From: Inia geoffrensis
Taxonomy: Eukaryota; Chordata; Mammalia; Artiodactyla; Iniidae
NCBI GenBank assembly: GCA_036417435.1
Contig: JAZAQT010000697.1
Coordinates: forward strand, 115,822 to 179,821
DNA: 64,000 bases
Reading direction: 5' to 3'
In this document: positions 34,286 through 47,289 of the stretch, piece by piece
Numbering within the stretch: position 1 is the first letter of the stretch
Layout: every line of letters starts with the position of its first letter
Notes under the pieces: model-generated
The model's input: the letters and a program-made list of their open reading frames with translations, nothing else
Told to the model about the DNA's origin: nothing
The model's database searches: none
Position numbers and translations under genes: made by a program

Positions 34286-35210
34286 TTTTGTTTTGCTCTT
34301 CTTTTTTTCTTTTAACTTAACGTATATTTTATATTGTAGTGATGTTGATGTCCAATGTTGTATTTATTTTAGACGCATGGGAACTTGATTCAGTTATATG
34401 TAGTCTTATATGTATTACACTTTGGGTTCTCTTCCCATGTAAGTTATAAGACTGTGTTCAGTAGAGTTCCCTGTGCTCTTCAGTAGGTTCTTGTTGAGTA
34501 CGTCTTTGATATATTCTAGTGTGTATCTCTTAATGTCAGCCTCCTAATTTATCACTTGTCTGTAACTTTCCCTGTTGATAACCATAAGTTTGCTCTCTAA
34601 GTCTGTGAGTCTGTTTCTGTTTTGTAAATTAGTTCATGCGTATGAATTTATAGATTCCACCTGTAAGTGATATCTACTGGTATTTGTCTTTCTCTCTCTG
34701 ACTCGCTTCACTTAGTATGATCTCTGTCCATCATTGTTGCAGCAGATGGCGTTAGTTCCTTCCCTTTTGTGGCTGCGTAGTATTCCACTGTGCATGTGTG
34801 CTACGTATTCTCCATTTTCCTGTGGATGAACGTGTCGTGTGATTCTGTGTCTTGGCTGTTGTCAGCAGTGCTGCCCTGAGAAACAGGGGTGCCCGTGGCA
34901 TTTCAAACTAGGATTGTCTTTGGAGCTAAGTCCAGGAGTGGGATTGCTGGATCACATGGTAACACTATGTTTAGTCTTTTGAGGAACCTCCCTACTCTTC
35001 TCCATAGTGGCTGCACCAAGTTACATCCCCACCAACAGCAGAGGATGATTCCATTTTCCCCAAGGCCTCTCCAGCATTTATTCTTCGGAGAATTTTTTTT
35101 TTTTTTTTTTTGAGCTTGGCCATTCTGACAGTTGTGAGGTGATATCCCATTGTAGTTTTGATTTGCATTTCTTTGATAATGAAAGATGTTGAGTGCCTTT
35201 CCACGTGCCC
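34286..35210 (-). mobile_element. L1 fragment 1, copy 10
   Basis: Internal T19, followed by TG-T18. Confidence 0.9.
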
Positions 35211-35990
35211 TGTTTTTTTTTTTTTTTTTTAACTATACAGAGTGAGTAAAATTTACCTCTCGAAATTCCCTTCCTGAAAATCGGCCGAGTTTTGAATTAT
35301 TTTCTGATGATTTACCCCAGGGCGTTTATTGGGGGCAGGTGTCATTTACAGCCCCACAGGCCTTGTGAGGATTAAGTGCCACCCAGCGCCCATTTTAAAG
35401 TTGTTGTTACGGGAAATGGCCACAAGGCGGCAGCACGTCTTCTTCAAGCCCAGCTCTGGTTACTTGGCAACCAGAGCCTGAGGGAAAGTCCCGTTCCTGG
35501 GTCGTCAGAGTGGAATGTGCCCTAAGAAACACCCAAGGCTTGTGTCTCACGACTTCTTCCCCCTTCCCCTTTACCGCCCACCCGCCATGCCCTGACACAT
35601 CCCAACTCCTGCAACACCACTCTGCTGAGGTGCTGTCATCCTTAGGTGGGGCGACCCTGAGGAGGGAGGCTGGAGGTGGGAACCCCACCACCAGGAGATG
35701 GAGCGCCCAGGGGAATTTTCAAAGCTCTTCCAGCCCAGAGGCTCCACCATCCTTTGGGTGCCCTAGGCTTGGTTTCTGTGTAGGAGGGCCAGCAGGGAGC
35801 TGGAGACGGTGGGCCCATGCAGAGGGGAACGGGCACTCCAGGTCCAAGGCGGGGGTGCTTACTGGCTGGCACTTCCTTCTCAGTTTCCTCCTTCCCGCGG
35901 CAGTGTAGCTTTGGGACCCCAACCTGCTCCGGCTCCAGGGATGTGACAGCAGCCTGGGTCACAGAGGCCTGAGGAGATGGATGGGGAATT

Positions 35991-37581
35991 TGTTTTCTTT
36001 TCTTTTTTTAATTTTTTATTTTTTACTGGAGTATAGGTGATTTCCCATGTTGCTGGGTTGTTTTTGGGTTGTTGTTGTTTTTTTTTTTTTTCCTAGCTGG
36101 ACAGCAACTTGATTCACTTATACATGGACGTGTACGTATTCTTTTTCCAGTTCTCTTCCCAAGTAGGTTATTAAAGTGTCGCGTAGGATTCCTTGTGCTA
36201 CACCCTGGGTCCTCGTTGATTATTTTATAAATAGTAGTGTGCATGTGTTAATCTCAACCTGCTAATTTCACCCCGCCCCCAACGCTTCCCTTTTCCTAAG
36301 CCGGAGTTTCCTTTCTAAGTCTGTGAGGCTGTTTCTGTTTTGTAAAGAAGTTCATGTGTATCCATTTTTAGATTCCACCTGTAAGTGATATGGTATGATA
36401 TTTGTGTTTCCCTGTCTCCCTTACTTCACTTTGTATGATCATCTCTACCTCCTTCCCCACGGCTGGAAATGCCATGATTTCATCCTTATTCGTGGCTGAG
36501 TAATATTCCGCCGTGTCCCTCGACCCCATCTTCCTTATCCATGCGTCTGTCCTTATATGCTTAGCTTGCTTCCATGTCTTGGCTACTGTGCAGGGTGCCG
36601 TGATCGTTGGCGTTCACGTGTCTTTTAAAATTTTGGTTCCCTCGAGATCTTCCCCCAGGGCTGAGACTGCTGGGTCACATGGTAGTTCTGTGTTTCACTT
36701 TTTGAAGGAGCCTCCGTACTGTTCTCCCTAGTGGATGTATCGATTTCCATTCCCACCGAGAGTGTAGGAGGGTTCTCTTTTCTCCACACCCTCTCCAGCG
36801 TTTCTTGTTGTAGGTGTTTTGATGATGGCCCTTCTGACCTGTGAGAGGTGATAGATAGCTCACGGAAGTTTTGATTTGCATTTCTCTCATAATTAGGGAT
36901 GCTGAGCATCGTTTCATGTGCTTGATGGCCATCGGTATGTCTTCTTTGGAGAGACGTCCATTGAGATCTTCTGCCTATTTTCGATCGGTTTTTTTGTTCT
37001 TTTGATATTGATCTGCAGGAGCTGTTTGTACGTTTTGGAGATTAACTCCTTGCGGGCACCTTCGTTTGCAAATATTTGTTCCCATTCTGAGGGTTGTCTC
37101 TTTGTTTTGTTTAAGGGTTTCCTTTGCTGTGCAAACGCTTTTAAGTTATATTAGGTCCCATTTGTTTATTGTTGTTTTCCTGTTCATGACTCTTAAGAGA
37201 TGGATCAGAAAAGAACGTGCTGAGATTTATGTCAGAGCGTGTTCTCCCTGTATTCTCCTCATGTGCGTTAGAGTACCTGTCCTTACGTTTAGATCTCTCA
37301 TCGATTTGGACTTTATTCTTGTGTAAGGTGTTAGAGAGCGTTCCACTTTCATTCTTGTTTTAAATTTTTAAGGAACCTCCATACTGTTCTCCATAGTGGC
37401 TGTATCAATTTACATTCCCACCAGCAGTGCAAGAAGGTTCCCCTTTCTCCACACCCTCTCCAGCGTTTCTTGTCTGTAGACTTTTCGACGGTGGCCATTC
37501 TTTCTGGTGTGAGGGCATATGTCCTTGTAGTTTTGATTGGCGTTTCTCTACTATTTAGCGACGTTGACATCTTTTCGAGTG
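35991..37581 (-). mobile_element. L1 fragments 2 and 3, copy 10
   Basis: First copy with the linked T at 36065 and T14 tract in the 3' UTR part. Confidence 0.9.
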
Positions 37582-37654
37582 TTTTTTGTAAACCGGGAGA
37601 GCCACATGTCATGTATACCTCTTGAAATTGGCTTCTTAGACGTCTGCCCTCTTT

Positions 37655-37877
37655 TCTTTATTATTATTATTGTTATTTTTTTTGGCGGTACGCGGGCCTC
37701 TCAGCCTTGCAGCCTCTCCCGTTGCGGAGCACAGGCTCCGGACGTGCAGGCCCAGCGGCCGTGGCTCACGGGCCCAGCCGCTCCGCGGCATGTGGGGTCC
37801 TCCCGGACCGGGGCACGAACCCACGTCCCCTGCCTCGGCAGGCGCACTCTCAACCACGGCGCCACCAGGGAAGGCCC
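37655..37877 (-). mobile_element. CHR-type SINE, copy 11
   Basis: Target-site duplications at 37646-37654 and 37878-37886. Confidence 0.9.
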
Positions 37878-38052
37878 GCCCTCTTTATAATTCTTTTTCG
37901 ATGACCTACCCCCAGATGTTTCTTGAGGGCAGGTGTTTCCTTCTTTCCAAGCCCGTAGGCCTTGCGAATATTAAATGCCCATCAGCACAGGTTTTAAAGT
38001 TGTTGTTATGGAAAACGGCCACAAGATGGCAACATTTCTTCATGCCCCACTC

Positions 38053-38977
38053 TTTTGTTTTGCTCTTCTTTTTTTCTTTTAACTTAACGTATATTTTATA
38101 TTGTAGTGATGTTGATGTCCAATGTTGTATTTATTTTAGACGCATGGGAACTTGATTCAGTTATATGTAGTCTTATATGTATTACACTTTGGGTTCTCTT
38201 CCCATGTAAGTTATAAGACTGTGTTCAGTAGAGTTCCCTGTGCTCTTCAGTAGGTTCTTGTTGAGTACGTCTTTGATATATTCTAGTGTGTATCTCTTAA
38301 TGTCAGCCTCCTAATTTATCACTTGTCTGTAACTTTCCCTGTTGATAACCATAAGTTTGCTCTCTAAGTCTGTGAGTCTGTTTCTGTTTTGTAAATTAGT
38401 TCATGCGTATGAATTTATAGATTCCACCTGTAAGTGATATCTACTGGTATTTGTCTTTCTCTCTCTGACTCGCTTCACTTAGTATGATCTCTGTCCATCA
38501 TTGTTGCAGCAGATGGCGTTAGTTCCTTCCCTTTTGTGGCTGCGTAGTATTCCACTGTGCATGTGTGCTACGTATTCTCCATTTTCCTGTGGATGAACGT
38601 GTCGTGTGATTCTGTGTCTTGGCTGTTGTCAGCAGTGCTGCCCTGAGAAACAGGGGTGCCCGTGGCATTTCAAACTAGGATTGTCTTTGGAGCTAAGTCC
38701 AGGAGTGGGATTGCTGGATCACATGGTAACACTATGTTTAGTCTTTTGAGGAACCTCCCTACTCTTCTCCATAGTGGCTGCACCAAGTTACATCCCCACC
38801 AACAGCAGAGGATGATTCCATTTTCCCCAAGGCCTCTCCAGCATTTATTCTTCGGAGAATTTTTTTTTTTTTTTTTTTGAGCTTGGCCATTCTGACAGTT
38901 GTGAGGTGATATCCCATTGTAGTTTTGATTTGCATTTCTTTGATAATGAAAGATGTTGAGTGCCTTTCCACGTGCCC
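38053..38977 (-). mobile_element. L1 fragment 1, copy 11
   Basis: Internal T19, followed by TG-T19. Confidence 0.9.
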
Positions 38978-39758
38978 TGTTTTTTTTTTTTTTTTTTTAA
39001 CTATACAGAGTGAGTAAAATTTACCTCTCGAAATTCCCTTCCTGAAAATCGGCCGAGTTTTGAATTATTTTCTGATGATTTACCCCAGGGCGTTTATTGG
39101 GGGCAGGTGTCATTTACAGCCCCACAGGCCTTGTGAGGATTAAGTGCCACCCAGCGCCCATTTTAAAGTTGTTGTTACGGGAAATGGCCACAAGGCGGCA
39201 GCACGTCTTCTTCAAGCCCAGCTCTGGTTACTTGGCAACCAGAGCCTGAGGGAAAGTCCCGTTCCTGGGTCGTCAGAGTGGAATGTGCCCTAAGAAACAC
39301 CCAAGGCTTGTGTCTCACGACTTCTTCCCCCTTCCCCTTTACCGCCCACCCGCCATGCCCTGACACATCCCAACTCCTGCAACACCACTCTGCTGAGGTG
39401 CTGTCATCCTTAGGTGGGGCGACCCTGAGGAGGGAGGCTGGAGGTGGGAACCCCACCACCAGGAGATGGAGCGCCCAGGGGAATTTTCAAAGCTCTTCCA
39501 GCCCAGAGGCTCCACCATCCTTTGGGTGCCCTAGGCTTGGTTTCTGTGTAGGAGGGCCAGCAGGGAGCTGGAGACGGTGGGCCCATGCAGAGGGGAACGG
39601 GCACTCCAGGTCCAAGGCGGGGGTGCTTACTGGCTGGCACTTCCTTCTCAGTTTCCTCCTTCCCGCGGCAGTGTAGCTTTGGGACCCCAACCTGCTCCGG
39701 CTCCAGGGATGTGACAGCAGCCTGGGTCACAGAGGCCTGAGGAGATGGATGGGGAATT

Positions 39759-41349
39759 TGTTTTCTTTTCTTTTTTTAATTTTTTATTTTTTACTGGAGT
39801 ATAGGTGATTTCCCATGTTGCTGGGTTGTTTTTGGGTTGTTGTTGTTTTTTTTTTTTTTCCTAGCTGGACAGCAACTTGATTCACTTATACATGGACGTG
39901 TACGTATTCTTTTTCCAGTTCTCTTCCCAAGTAGGTTATTAAAGTGTCGCGTAGGATTCCTTGTGCTACACCCTGGGTCCTCGTTGATTATTTTATAAAT
40001 AGTAGTGTGCATGTGTTAATCTCAACCTGCTAATTTCACCCCGCCCCCAACGCTTCCCTTTTCCTAAGCCGGAGTTTCCTTTCTAAGTCTGTGAGGCTGT
40101 TTCTGTTTTGTAAAGAAGTTCATGTGTATCCATTTTTAGATTCCACCTGTAAGTGATATGGTATGATATTTGTGTTTCCCTGTCTCCCTTACTTCACTTT
40201 GTATGATCATCTCTACCTCCTTCCCCACGGCTGGAAATGCCATGATTTCATCCTTATTCGTGGCTGAGTAATATTCCGCCGTGTCCCTCGACCCCATCTT
40301 CCTTATCCATGCGTCTGTCCTTATATGCTTAGCTTGCTTCCATGTCTTGGCTACTGTGCAGGGTGCCGTGATCGTTGGCGTTCACGTGTCTTTTAAAATT
40401 TTGGTTCCCTCGAGATCTTCCCCCAGGGCTGAGACTGCTGGGTCACATGGTAGTTCTGTGTTTCACTTTTTGAAGGAGCCTCCGTACTGTTCTCCCTAGT
40501 GGATGTATCGATTTCCATTCCCACCGAGAGTGTAGGAGGGTTCTCTTTTCTCCACACCCTCTCCAGCGTTTCTTGTTGTAGGTGTTTTGATGATGGCCCT
40601 TCTGACCTGTGAGAGGTGATAGATAGCTCACGGAAGTTTTGATTTGCATTTCTCTCATAATTAGGGATGCTGAGCATCGTTTCATGTGCTTGATGGCCAT
40701 CGGTATGTCTTCTTTGGAGAGACGTCCATTGAGATCTTCTGCCTATTTTCGATCGGTTTTTTTGTTCTTTTGATATTGATCTGCAGGAGCTGTTTGTACG
40801 TTTTGGAGATTAACTCCTTGCGGGCACCTTCGTTTGCAAATATTTGTTCCCATTCTGAGGGTTGTCTCTTTGTTTTGTTTAAGGGTTTCCTTTGCTGTGC
40901 AAACGCTTTTAAGTTATATTAGGTCCCATTTGTTTATTGTTGTTTTCCTGTTCATGACTCTTAAGAGATGGATCAGAAAAGAACGTGCTGAGATTTATGT
41001 CAGAGCGTGTTCTCCCTGTATTCTCCTCATGTGCGTTAGAGTACCTGTCCTTACGTTTAGATCTCTCATCGATTTGGACTTTATTCTTGTGTAAGGTGTT
41101 AGAGAGCGTTCCACTTTCATTCTTGTTTTAAATTTTTAAGGAACCTCCATACTGTTCTCCATAGTGGCTGTATCAATTTACATTCCCACCAGCAGTGCAA
41201 GAAGGTTCCCCTTTCTCCACACCCTCTCCAGCGTTTCTTGTCTGTAGACTTTTCGACGGTGGCCATTCTTTCTGGTGTGAGGGCATATGTCCTTGTAGTT
41301 TTGATTGGCGTTTCTCTACTATTTAGCGACGTTGACATCTTTTCGAGTG
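39759..41349 (-). mobile_element. L1 fragments 2 and 3, copy 11
   Basis: Same T14-linked haplotype as copy 10. Confidence 0.9.
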
Positions 41350-41422
41350 TTTTTTGTAAACCGGGAGAGCCACATGTCATGTATACCTCTTGAAATTGGC
41401 TTCTTAGACGTCTGCCCTCTTT

Positions 41423-41645
41423 TCTTTATTATTATTATTGTTATTTTTTTTGGCGGTACGCGGGCCTCTCAGCCTTGCAGCCTCTCCCGTTGCGGAGCAC
41501 AGGCTCCGGACGTGCAGGCCCAGCGGCCGTGGCTCACGGGCCCAGCCGCTCCGCGGCATGTGGGGTCCTCCCGGACCGGGGCACGAACCCACGTCCCCTG
41601 CCTCGGCAGGCGCACTCTCAACCACGGCGCCACCAGGGAAGGCCC
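41423..41645 (-). mobile_element. CHR-type SINE, copy 12
   Basis: Target-site duplications at 41414-41422 and 41646-41654. Confidence 0.9.
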
Positions 41646-41820
41646 GCCCTCTTTATAATTCTTTTTCGATGACCTACCCCCAGATGTTTCTTGAGGGCAG
41701 GTGTTTCCTTCTTTCCAAGCCCGTAGGCCTTGCGAATATTAAATGCCCATCAGCACAGGTTTTAAAGTTGTTGTTATGGAAAACGGCCACAAGATGGCAA
41801 CATTTCTTCATGCCCCACTC

Positions 41821-42742
41821 TTTTGTTTTGCTCTTCTTTTTTTCTTTTAACTTAACGTATATTTTATATTGTAGTGATGTTGATGTCCAATGTTGTATTT
41901 ATTTTAGACGCATGGGAACTTGATTCAGTTATATGTAGTCTTATATGTATTACACTTTGGGTTCTCTTCCCATGTAAGTTATAAGACTGTGTTCAGTAGA
42001 GTTCCCTGTGCTCTTCAGTAGGTTCTTGTTGAGTACGTCTTTGATATATTCTAGTGTGTATCTCTTAATGTCAGCCTCCTAATTTATCACTTGTCTGTAA
42101 CTTTCCCTGTTGATAACCATAAGTTTGCTCTCTAAGTCTGTGAGTCTGTTTCTGTTTTGTAAATTAGTTCATGCGTATGAATTTATAGATTCCACCTGTA
42201 AGTGATATCTACTGGTATTTGTCTTTCTCTCTCTGACTCGCTTCACTTAGTATGATCTCTGTCCATCATTGTTGCAGCAGATGGCGTTAGTTCCTTCCCT
42301 TTTGTGGCTGCGTAGTATTCCACTGTGCATGTGTGCTACGTATTCTCCATTTTCCTGTGGATGAACGTGTCGTGTGATTCTGTGTCTTGGCTGTTGTCAG
42401 CAGTGCTGCCCTGAGAAACAGGGGTGCCCGTGGCATTTCAAACTAGGATTGTCTTTGGAGCTAAGTCCAGGAGTGGGATTGCTGGATCACATGGTAACAC
42501 TATGTTTAGTCTTTTGAGGAACCTCCCTACTCTTCTCCATAGTGGCTGCACCAAGTTACATCCCCACCAACAGCAGAGGATGATTCCATTTTCCCCAAGG
42601 CCTCTCCAGCATTTATTCTTCGGAGAATTTTTTTTTTTTTTTTGAGCTTGGCCATTCTGACAGTTGTGAGGTGATATCCCATTGTAGTTTTGATTTGCAT
42701 TTCTTTGATAATGAAAGATGTTGAGTGCCTTTCCACGTGCCC
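41821..42742 (-). mobile_element. L1 fragment 1, copy 12
   Basis: Shortest version of the fragment because of T16. Last copy without the G interruption in tract 1. Confidence 0.9.
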
Positions 42743-43523
42743 TTTTTTTTTTTTTTTTTTTTTAACTATACAGAGTGAGTAAAATTTACCTCTCGAAATT
42801 CCCTTCCTGAAAATCGGCCGAGTTTTGAATTATTTTCTGATGATTTACCCCAGGGCGTTTATTGGGGGCAGGTGTCATTTACAGCCCCACAGGCCTTGTG
42901 AGGATTAAGTGCCACCCAGCGCCCATTTTAAAGTTGTTGTTACGGGAAATGGCCACAAGGCGGCAGCACGTCTTCTTCAAGCCCAGCTCTGGTTACTTGG
43001 CAACCAGAGCCTGAGGGAAAGTCCCGTTCCTGGGTCGTCAGAGTGGAATGTGCCCTAAGAAACACCCAAGGCTTGTGTCTCACGACTTCTTCCCCCTTCC
43101 CCTTTACCGCCCACCCGCCATGCCCTGACACATCCCAACTCCTGCAACACCACTCTGCTGAGGTGCTGTCATCCTTAGGTGGGGCGACCCTGAGGAGGGA
43201 GGCTGGAGGTGGGAACCCCACCACCAGGAGATGGAGCGCCCAGGGGAATTTTCAAAGCTCTTCCAGCCCAGAGGCTCCACCATCCTTTGGGTGCCCTAGG
43301 CTTGGTTTCTGTGTAGGAGGGCCAGCAGGGAGCTGGAGACGGTGGGCCCATGCAGAGGGGAACGGGCACTCCAGGTCCAAGGCGGGGGTGCTTACTGGCT
43401 GGCACTTCCTTCTCAGTTTCCTCCTTCCCGCGGCAGTGTAGCTTTGGGACCCCAACCTGCTCCGGCTCCAGGGATGTGACAGCAGCCTGGGTCACAGAGG
43501 CCTGAGGAGATGGATGGGGAATT

Positions 43524-45113
43524 TGTTTTCTTTTCTTTTTTTAATTTTTTATTTTTTACTGGAGTATAGGTGATTTCCCATGTTGCTGGGTTGTTTTGGG
43601 GTTGTTGTTGTTTTTTTTTTTTTCCTAGCTGGACAGCAACTTGATTCACTTATACATGGACGTGTACGTATTCTTTTTCCAGTTCTCTTCCCAAGTAGGT
43701 TATTAAAGTGTCGCGTAGGATTCCTTGTGCTACACCCTGGGTCCTCGTTGATTATTTTATAAATAGTAGTGTGCATGTGTTAATCTCAACCTGCTAATTT
43801 CACCCCGCCCCCAACGCTTCCCTTTTCCTAAGCCGGAGTTTCCTTTCTAAGTCTGTGAGGCTGTTTCTGTTTTGTAAAGAAGTTCATGTGTATCCATTTT
43901 TAGATTCCACCTGTAAGTGATATGGTATGATATTTGTGTTTCCCTGTCTCCCTTACTTCACTTTGTATGATCATCTCTACCTCCTTCCCCACGGCTGGAA
44001 ATGCCATGATTTCATCCTTATTCGTGGCTGAGTAATATTCCGCCGTGTCCCTCGACCCCATCTTCCTTATCCATGCGTCTGTCCTTATATGCTTAGCTTG
44101 CTTCCATGTCTTGGCTACTGTGCAGGGTGCCGTGATCGTTGGCGTTCACGTGTCTTTTAAAATTTTGGTTCCCTCGAGATCTTCCCCCAGGGCTGAGACT
44201 GCTGGGTCACATGGTAGTTCTGTGTTTCACTTTTTGAAGGAGCCTCCGTACTGTTCTCCCTAGTGGATGTATCGATTTCCATTCCCACCGAGAGTGTAGG
44301 AGGGTTCTCTTTTCTCCACACCCTCTCCAGCGTTTCTTGTTGTAGGTGTTTTGATGATGGCCCTTCTGACCTGTGAGAGGTGATAGATAGCTCACGGAAG
44401 TTTTGATTTGCATTTCTCTCATAATTAGGGATGCTGAGCATCGTTTCATGTGCTTGATGGCCATCGGTATGTCTTCTTTGGAGAGACGTCCATTGAGATC
44501 TTCTGCCTATTTTCGATCGGTTTTTTTGTTCTTTTGATATTGATCTGCAGGAGCTGTTTGTACGTTTTGGAGATTAACTCCTTGCGGGCACCTTCGTTTG
44601 CAAATATTTGTTCCCATTCTGAGGGTTGTCTCTTTGTTTTGTTTAAGGGTTTCCTTTGCTGTGCAAACGCTTTTAAGTTATATTAGGTCCCATTTGTTTA
44701 TTGTTGTTTTCCTGTTCATGACTCTTAAGAGATGGATCAGAAAAGAACGTGCTGAGATTTATGTCAGAGCGTGTTCTCCCTGTATTCTCCTCATGTGCGT
44801 TAGAGTACCTGTCCTTACGTTTAGATCTCTCATCGATTTGGACTTTATTCTTGTGTAAGGTGTTAGAGAGCGTTCCACTTTCATTCTTGTTTTAAATTTT
44901 TAAGGAACCTCCATACTGTTCTCCATAGTGGCTGTATCAATTTACATTCCCACCAGCAGTGCAAGAAGGTTCCCCTTTCTCCACACCCTCTCCAGCGTTT
45001 CTTGTCTGTAGACTTTTCGACGGTGGCCATTCTTTCTGGTGTGAGGGCATATGTCCTTGTAGTTTTGATTGGCGTTTCTCTACTATTTAGCGACGTTGAC
45101 ATCTTTTCGAGTG
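43524..45113 (-). mobile_element. L1 fragments 2 and 3, copy 12
   Basis: T at 43678 together with T13, the same combination as copy 9. Confidence 0.9.
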
Positions 45114-45186
45114 TTTTTTGTAAACCGGGAGAGCCACATGTCATGTATACCTCTTGAAATTGGCTTCTTAGACGTCTGCCCTCTTT

Positions 45187-45409
45187 TCTTTATTATTATT
45201 ATTGTTATTTTTTTTGGCGGTACGCGGGCCTCTCAGCCTTGCAGCCTCTCCCGTTGCGGAGCACAGGCTCCGGACGTGCAGGCCCAGCGGCCGTGGCTCA
45301 CGGGCCCAGCCGCTCCGCGGCATGTGGGGTCCTCCCGGACCGGGGCACGAACCCACGTCCCCTGCCTCGGCAGGCGCACTCTCAACCACGGCGCCACCAG
45401 GGAAGGCCC
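45187..45409 (-). mobile_element. CHR-type SINE, copy 13
   Basis: Target-site duplications at 45178-45186 and 45410-45418. Confidence 0.9.
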
Positions 45410-45584
45410 GCCCTCTTTATAATTCTTTTTCGATGACCTACCCCCAGATGTTTCTTGAGGGCAGGTGTTTCCTTCTTTCCAAGCCCGTAGGCCTTGCGAA
45501 TATTAAATGCCCATCAGCACAGGTTTTAAAGTTGTTGTTATGGAAAACGGCCACAAGATGGCAACATTTCTTCATGCCCCCCTC

Positions 45585-46512
45585 TTTTGTTTTGCTCTTC
45601 TTTTTTTCTTTTAACTTAACGTATATTTTATATTGTAGTGATGTTGATGTCCAATGTTGTATTTATTTTAGACGCATGGGAACTTGATTCAGTTATATGT
45701 AGTCTTATATGTATTACACTTTGGGTTCTCTTCCCATGTAAGTTATAAGACTGTGTTCAGTAGAGTTCCCTGTGCTCTTCAGTAGGTTCTTGTTGAGTAC
45801 GTCTTTGATATATTCTAGTGTGTATCTCTTAATGTCAGCCTCCTAATTTATCACTTGTCTGTAACTTTCCCTGTTGATAACCATAAGTTTGCTCTCTAAG
45901 TCTGTGAGTCTGTTTCTGTTTTGTAAATTAGTTCATGCGTATGAATTTATAGATTCCACCTGTAAGTGATATCTACTGGTATTTGTCTTTCTCTCTCTGA
46001 CTCGCTTCACTTAGTATGATCTCTGTCCATCATTGTTGCAGCAGATGGCGTTAGTTCCTTCCCTTTTGTGGCTGCGTAGTATTCCACTGTGCATGTGTGC
46101 TACGTATTCTCCATTTTCCTGTGGATGAACGTGTCGTGTGATTCTGTGTCTTGGCTGTTGTCAGCAGTGCTGCCCTGAGAAACAGGGGTGCCCGTGGCAT
46201 TTCAAACTAGGATTGTCTTTGGAGCTAAGTCCAGGAGTGGGATTGCTGGATCACATGGTAACACTATGTTTAGTCTTTTGAGGAACCTCCCTACTCTTCT
46301 CCATAGTGGCTGCACCAAGTTACATCCCCACCAACAGCAGAGGATGATTCCATTTTCCCCAAGGCCTCTCCAGCATTTATTCTTCGGAGAATTTTTTGTT
46401 TTTTTTTTTTTTTGAGCTTGGCCATTCTGACAGTTGTGAGGTGATATCCCATTGTAGTTTTGATTTGCATTTCTTTGATAATGAAAGATGTTGAGTGCCT
46501 TTCCACGTGCCC
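45585..46512 (-). mobile_element. L1 fragment 1, copy 13
   Basis: First copy with a G inside tract 1, a state kept to the end of the window. Confidence 0.9.
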
Positions 46513-47289
46513 TTTTTTTTTTTTTTTTTAACTATACAGAGTGAGTAAAATTTACCTCTCGAAATTCCCTTCCTGAAAATCGGCCGAGTTTTGAATTATT
46601 TTCTGATGATTTACCCCAGGGCGTTTATTGGGGGCAGGTGTCATTTACAGCCCCACAGGCCTTGTGAGGATTAAGTGCCACCCAGCGCCCATTTTAAAGT
46701 TGTTGTTACGGGAAATGGCCACAAGGCGGCAGCACGTCTTCTTCAAGCCCAGCTCTGGTTACTTGGCAGCCAGAGCCTGAGGGAAAGTCCCGTTCCTGGG
46801 TCGTCAGAGTGGAATGTGCCCTAAGAAACACCCAAGGCTTGTGTCTCACGACTTCTTCCCCCTTCCCCTTTACCGCCCACCCGCCATGCCCTGACACATC
46901 CCAACTCCTGCAACACCACTCTGCTGAGGTGCTGTCATCCTTAGGTGGGGCGACCCTGAGGAGGGAGGCTGGAGGTGGGAACCCCACCACCAGGAGATGG
47001 AGCGCCCAGGGGAATTTTCAAAGCTCTTCCAGCCCAGAGGCTCCACCATCCTTTGGGTGCCCTAGGCTTGGTTTCTGTGTAGGAGGGCCAGCAGGGAGCT
47101 GGAGACGGTGGGCCCATGCAGAGGGGAACGGGCCCTCCAGGTCCAAGGCGGGGGTGCTTACTGGCTGGCACTTCCTTCTCAGTTTCCTCCTTCCCGCGGC
47201 AGTGTAGCTTTGGGACCCCAACCTGCTCCGGCTCCAGGGATGTGACAGCAGCCTGGGTCACAGAGGCCTGAGGAGATGGATGGGGAATT

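Larger units (their letters stand above)
33884..37650 (+). repeat. Satellite unit, copy 10 (3,767 bp)
   Basis: Tracts T19, TG-T18, T14. T at 36065 and T at 36146. Block a2+u is at 35231-35990. Its haplotype is shared with copy 11. Confidence 0.97.
37651..41418 (+). repeat. Satellite unit, copy 11 (3,768 bp)
   Basis: Tracts T19, TG-T19, T14. T at 39833 and T at 39914, as in copy 10. Block a2+u is at 38999-39758. Confidence 0.97.
41419..45182 (+). repeat. Satellite unit, copy 12 (3,764 bp)
   Basis: Tracts T16 (the shortest tract 1 of all), pure T21, T13. T at 43678. Block a2+u is at 42764-43523. Apart from tract 1 and the private base of copy 9, it resembles copy 9. Confidence 0.97.
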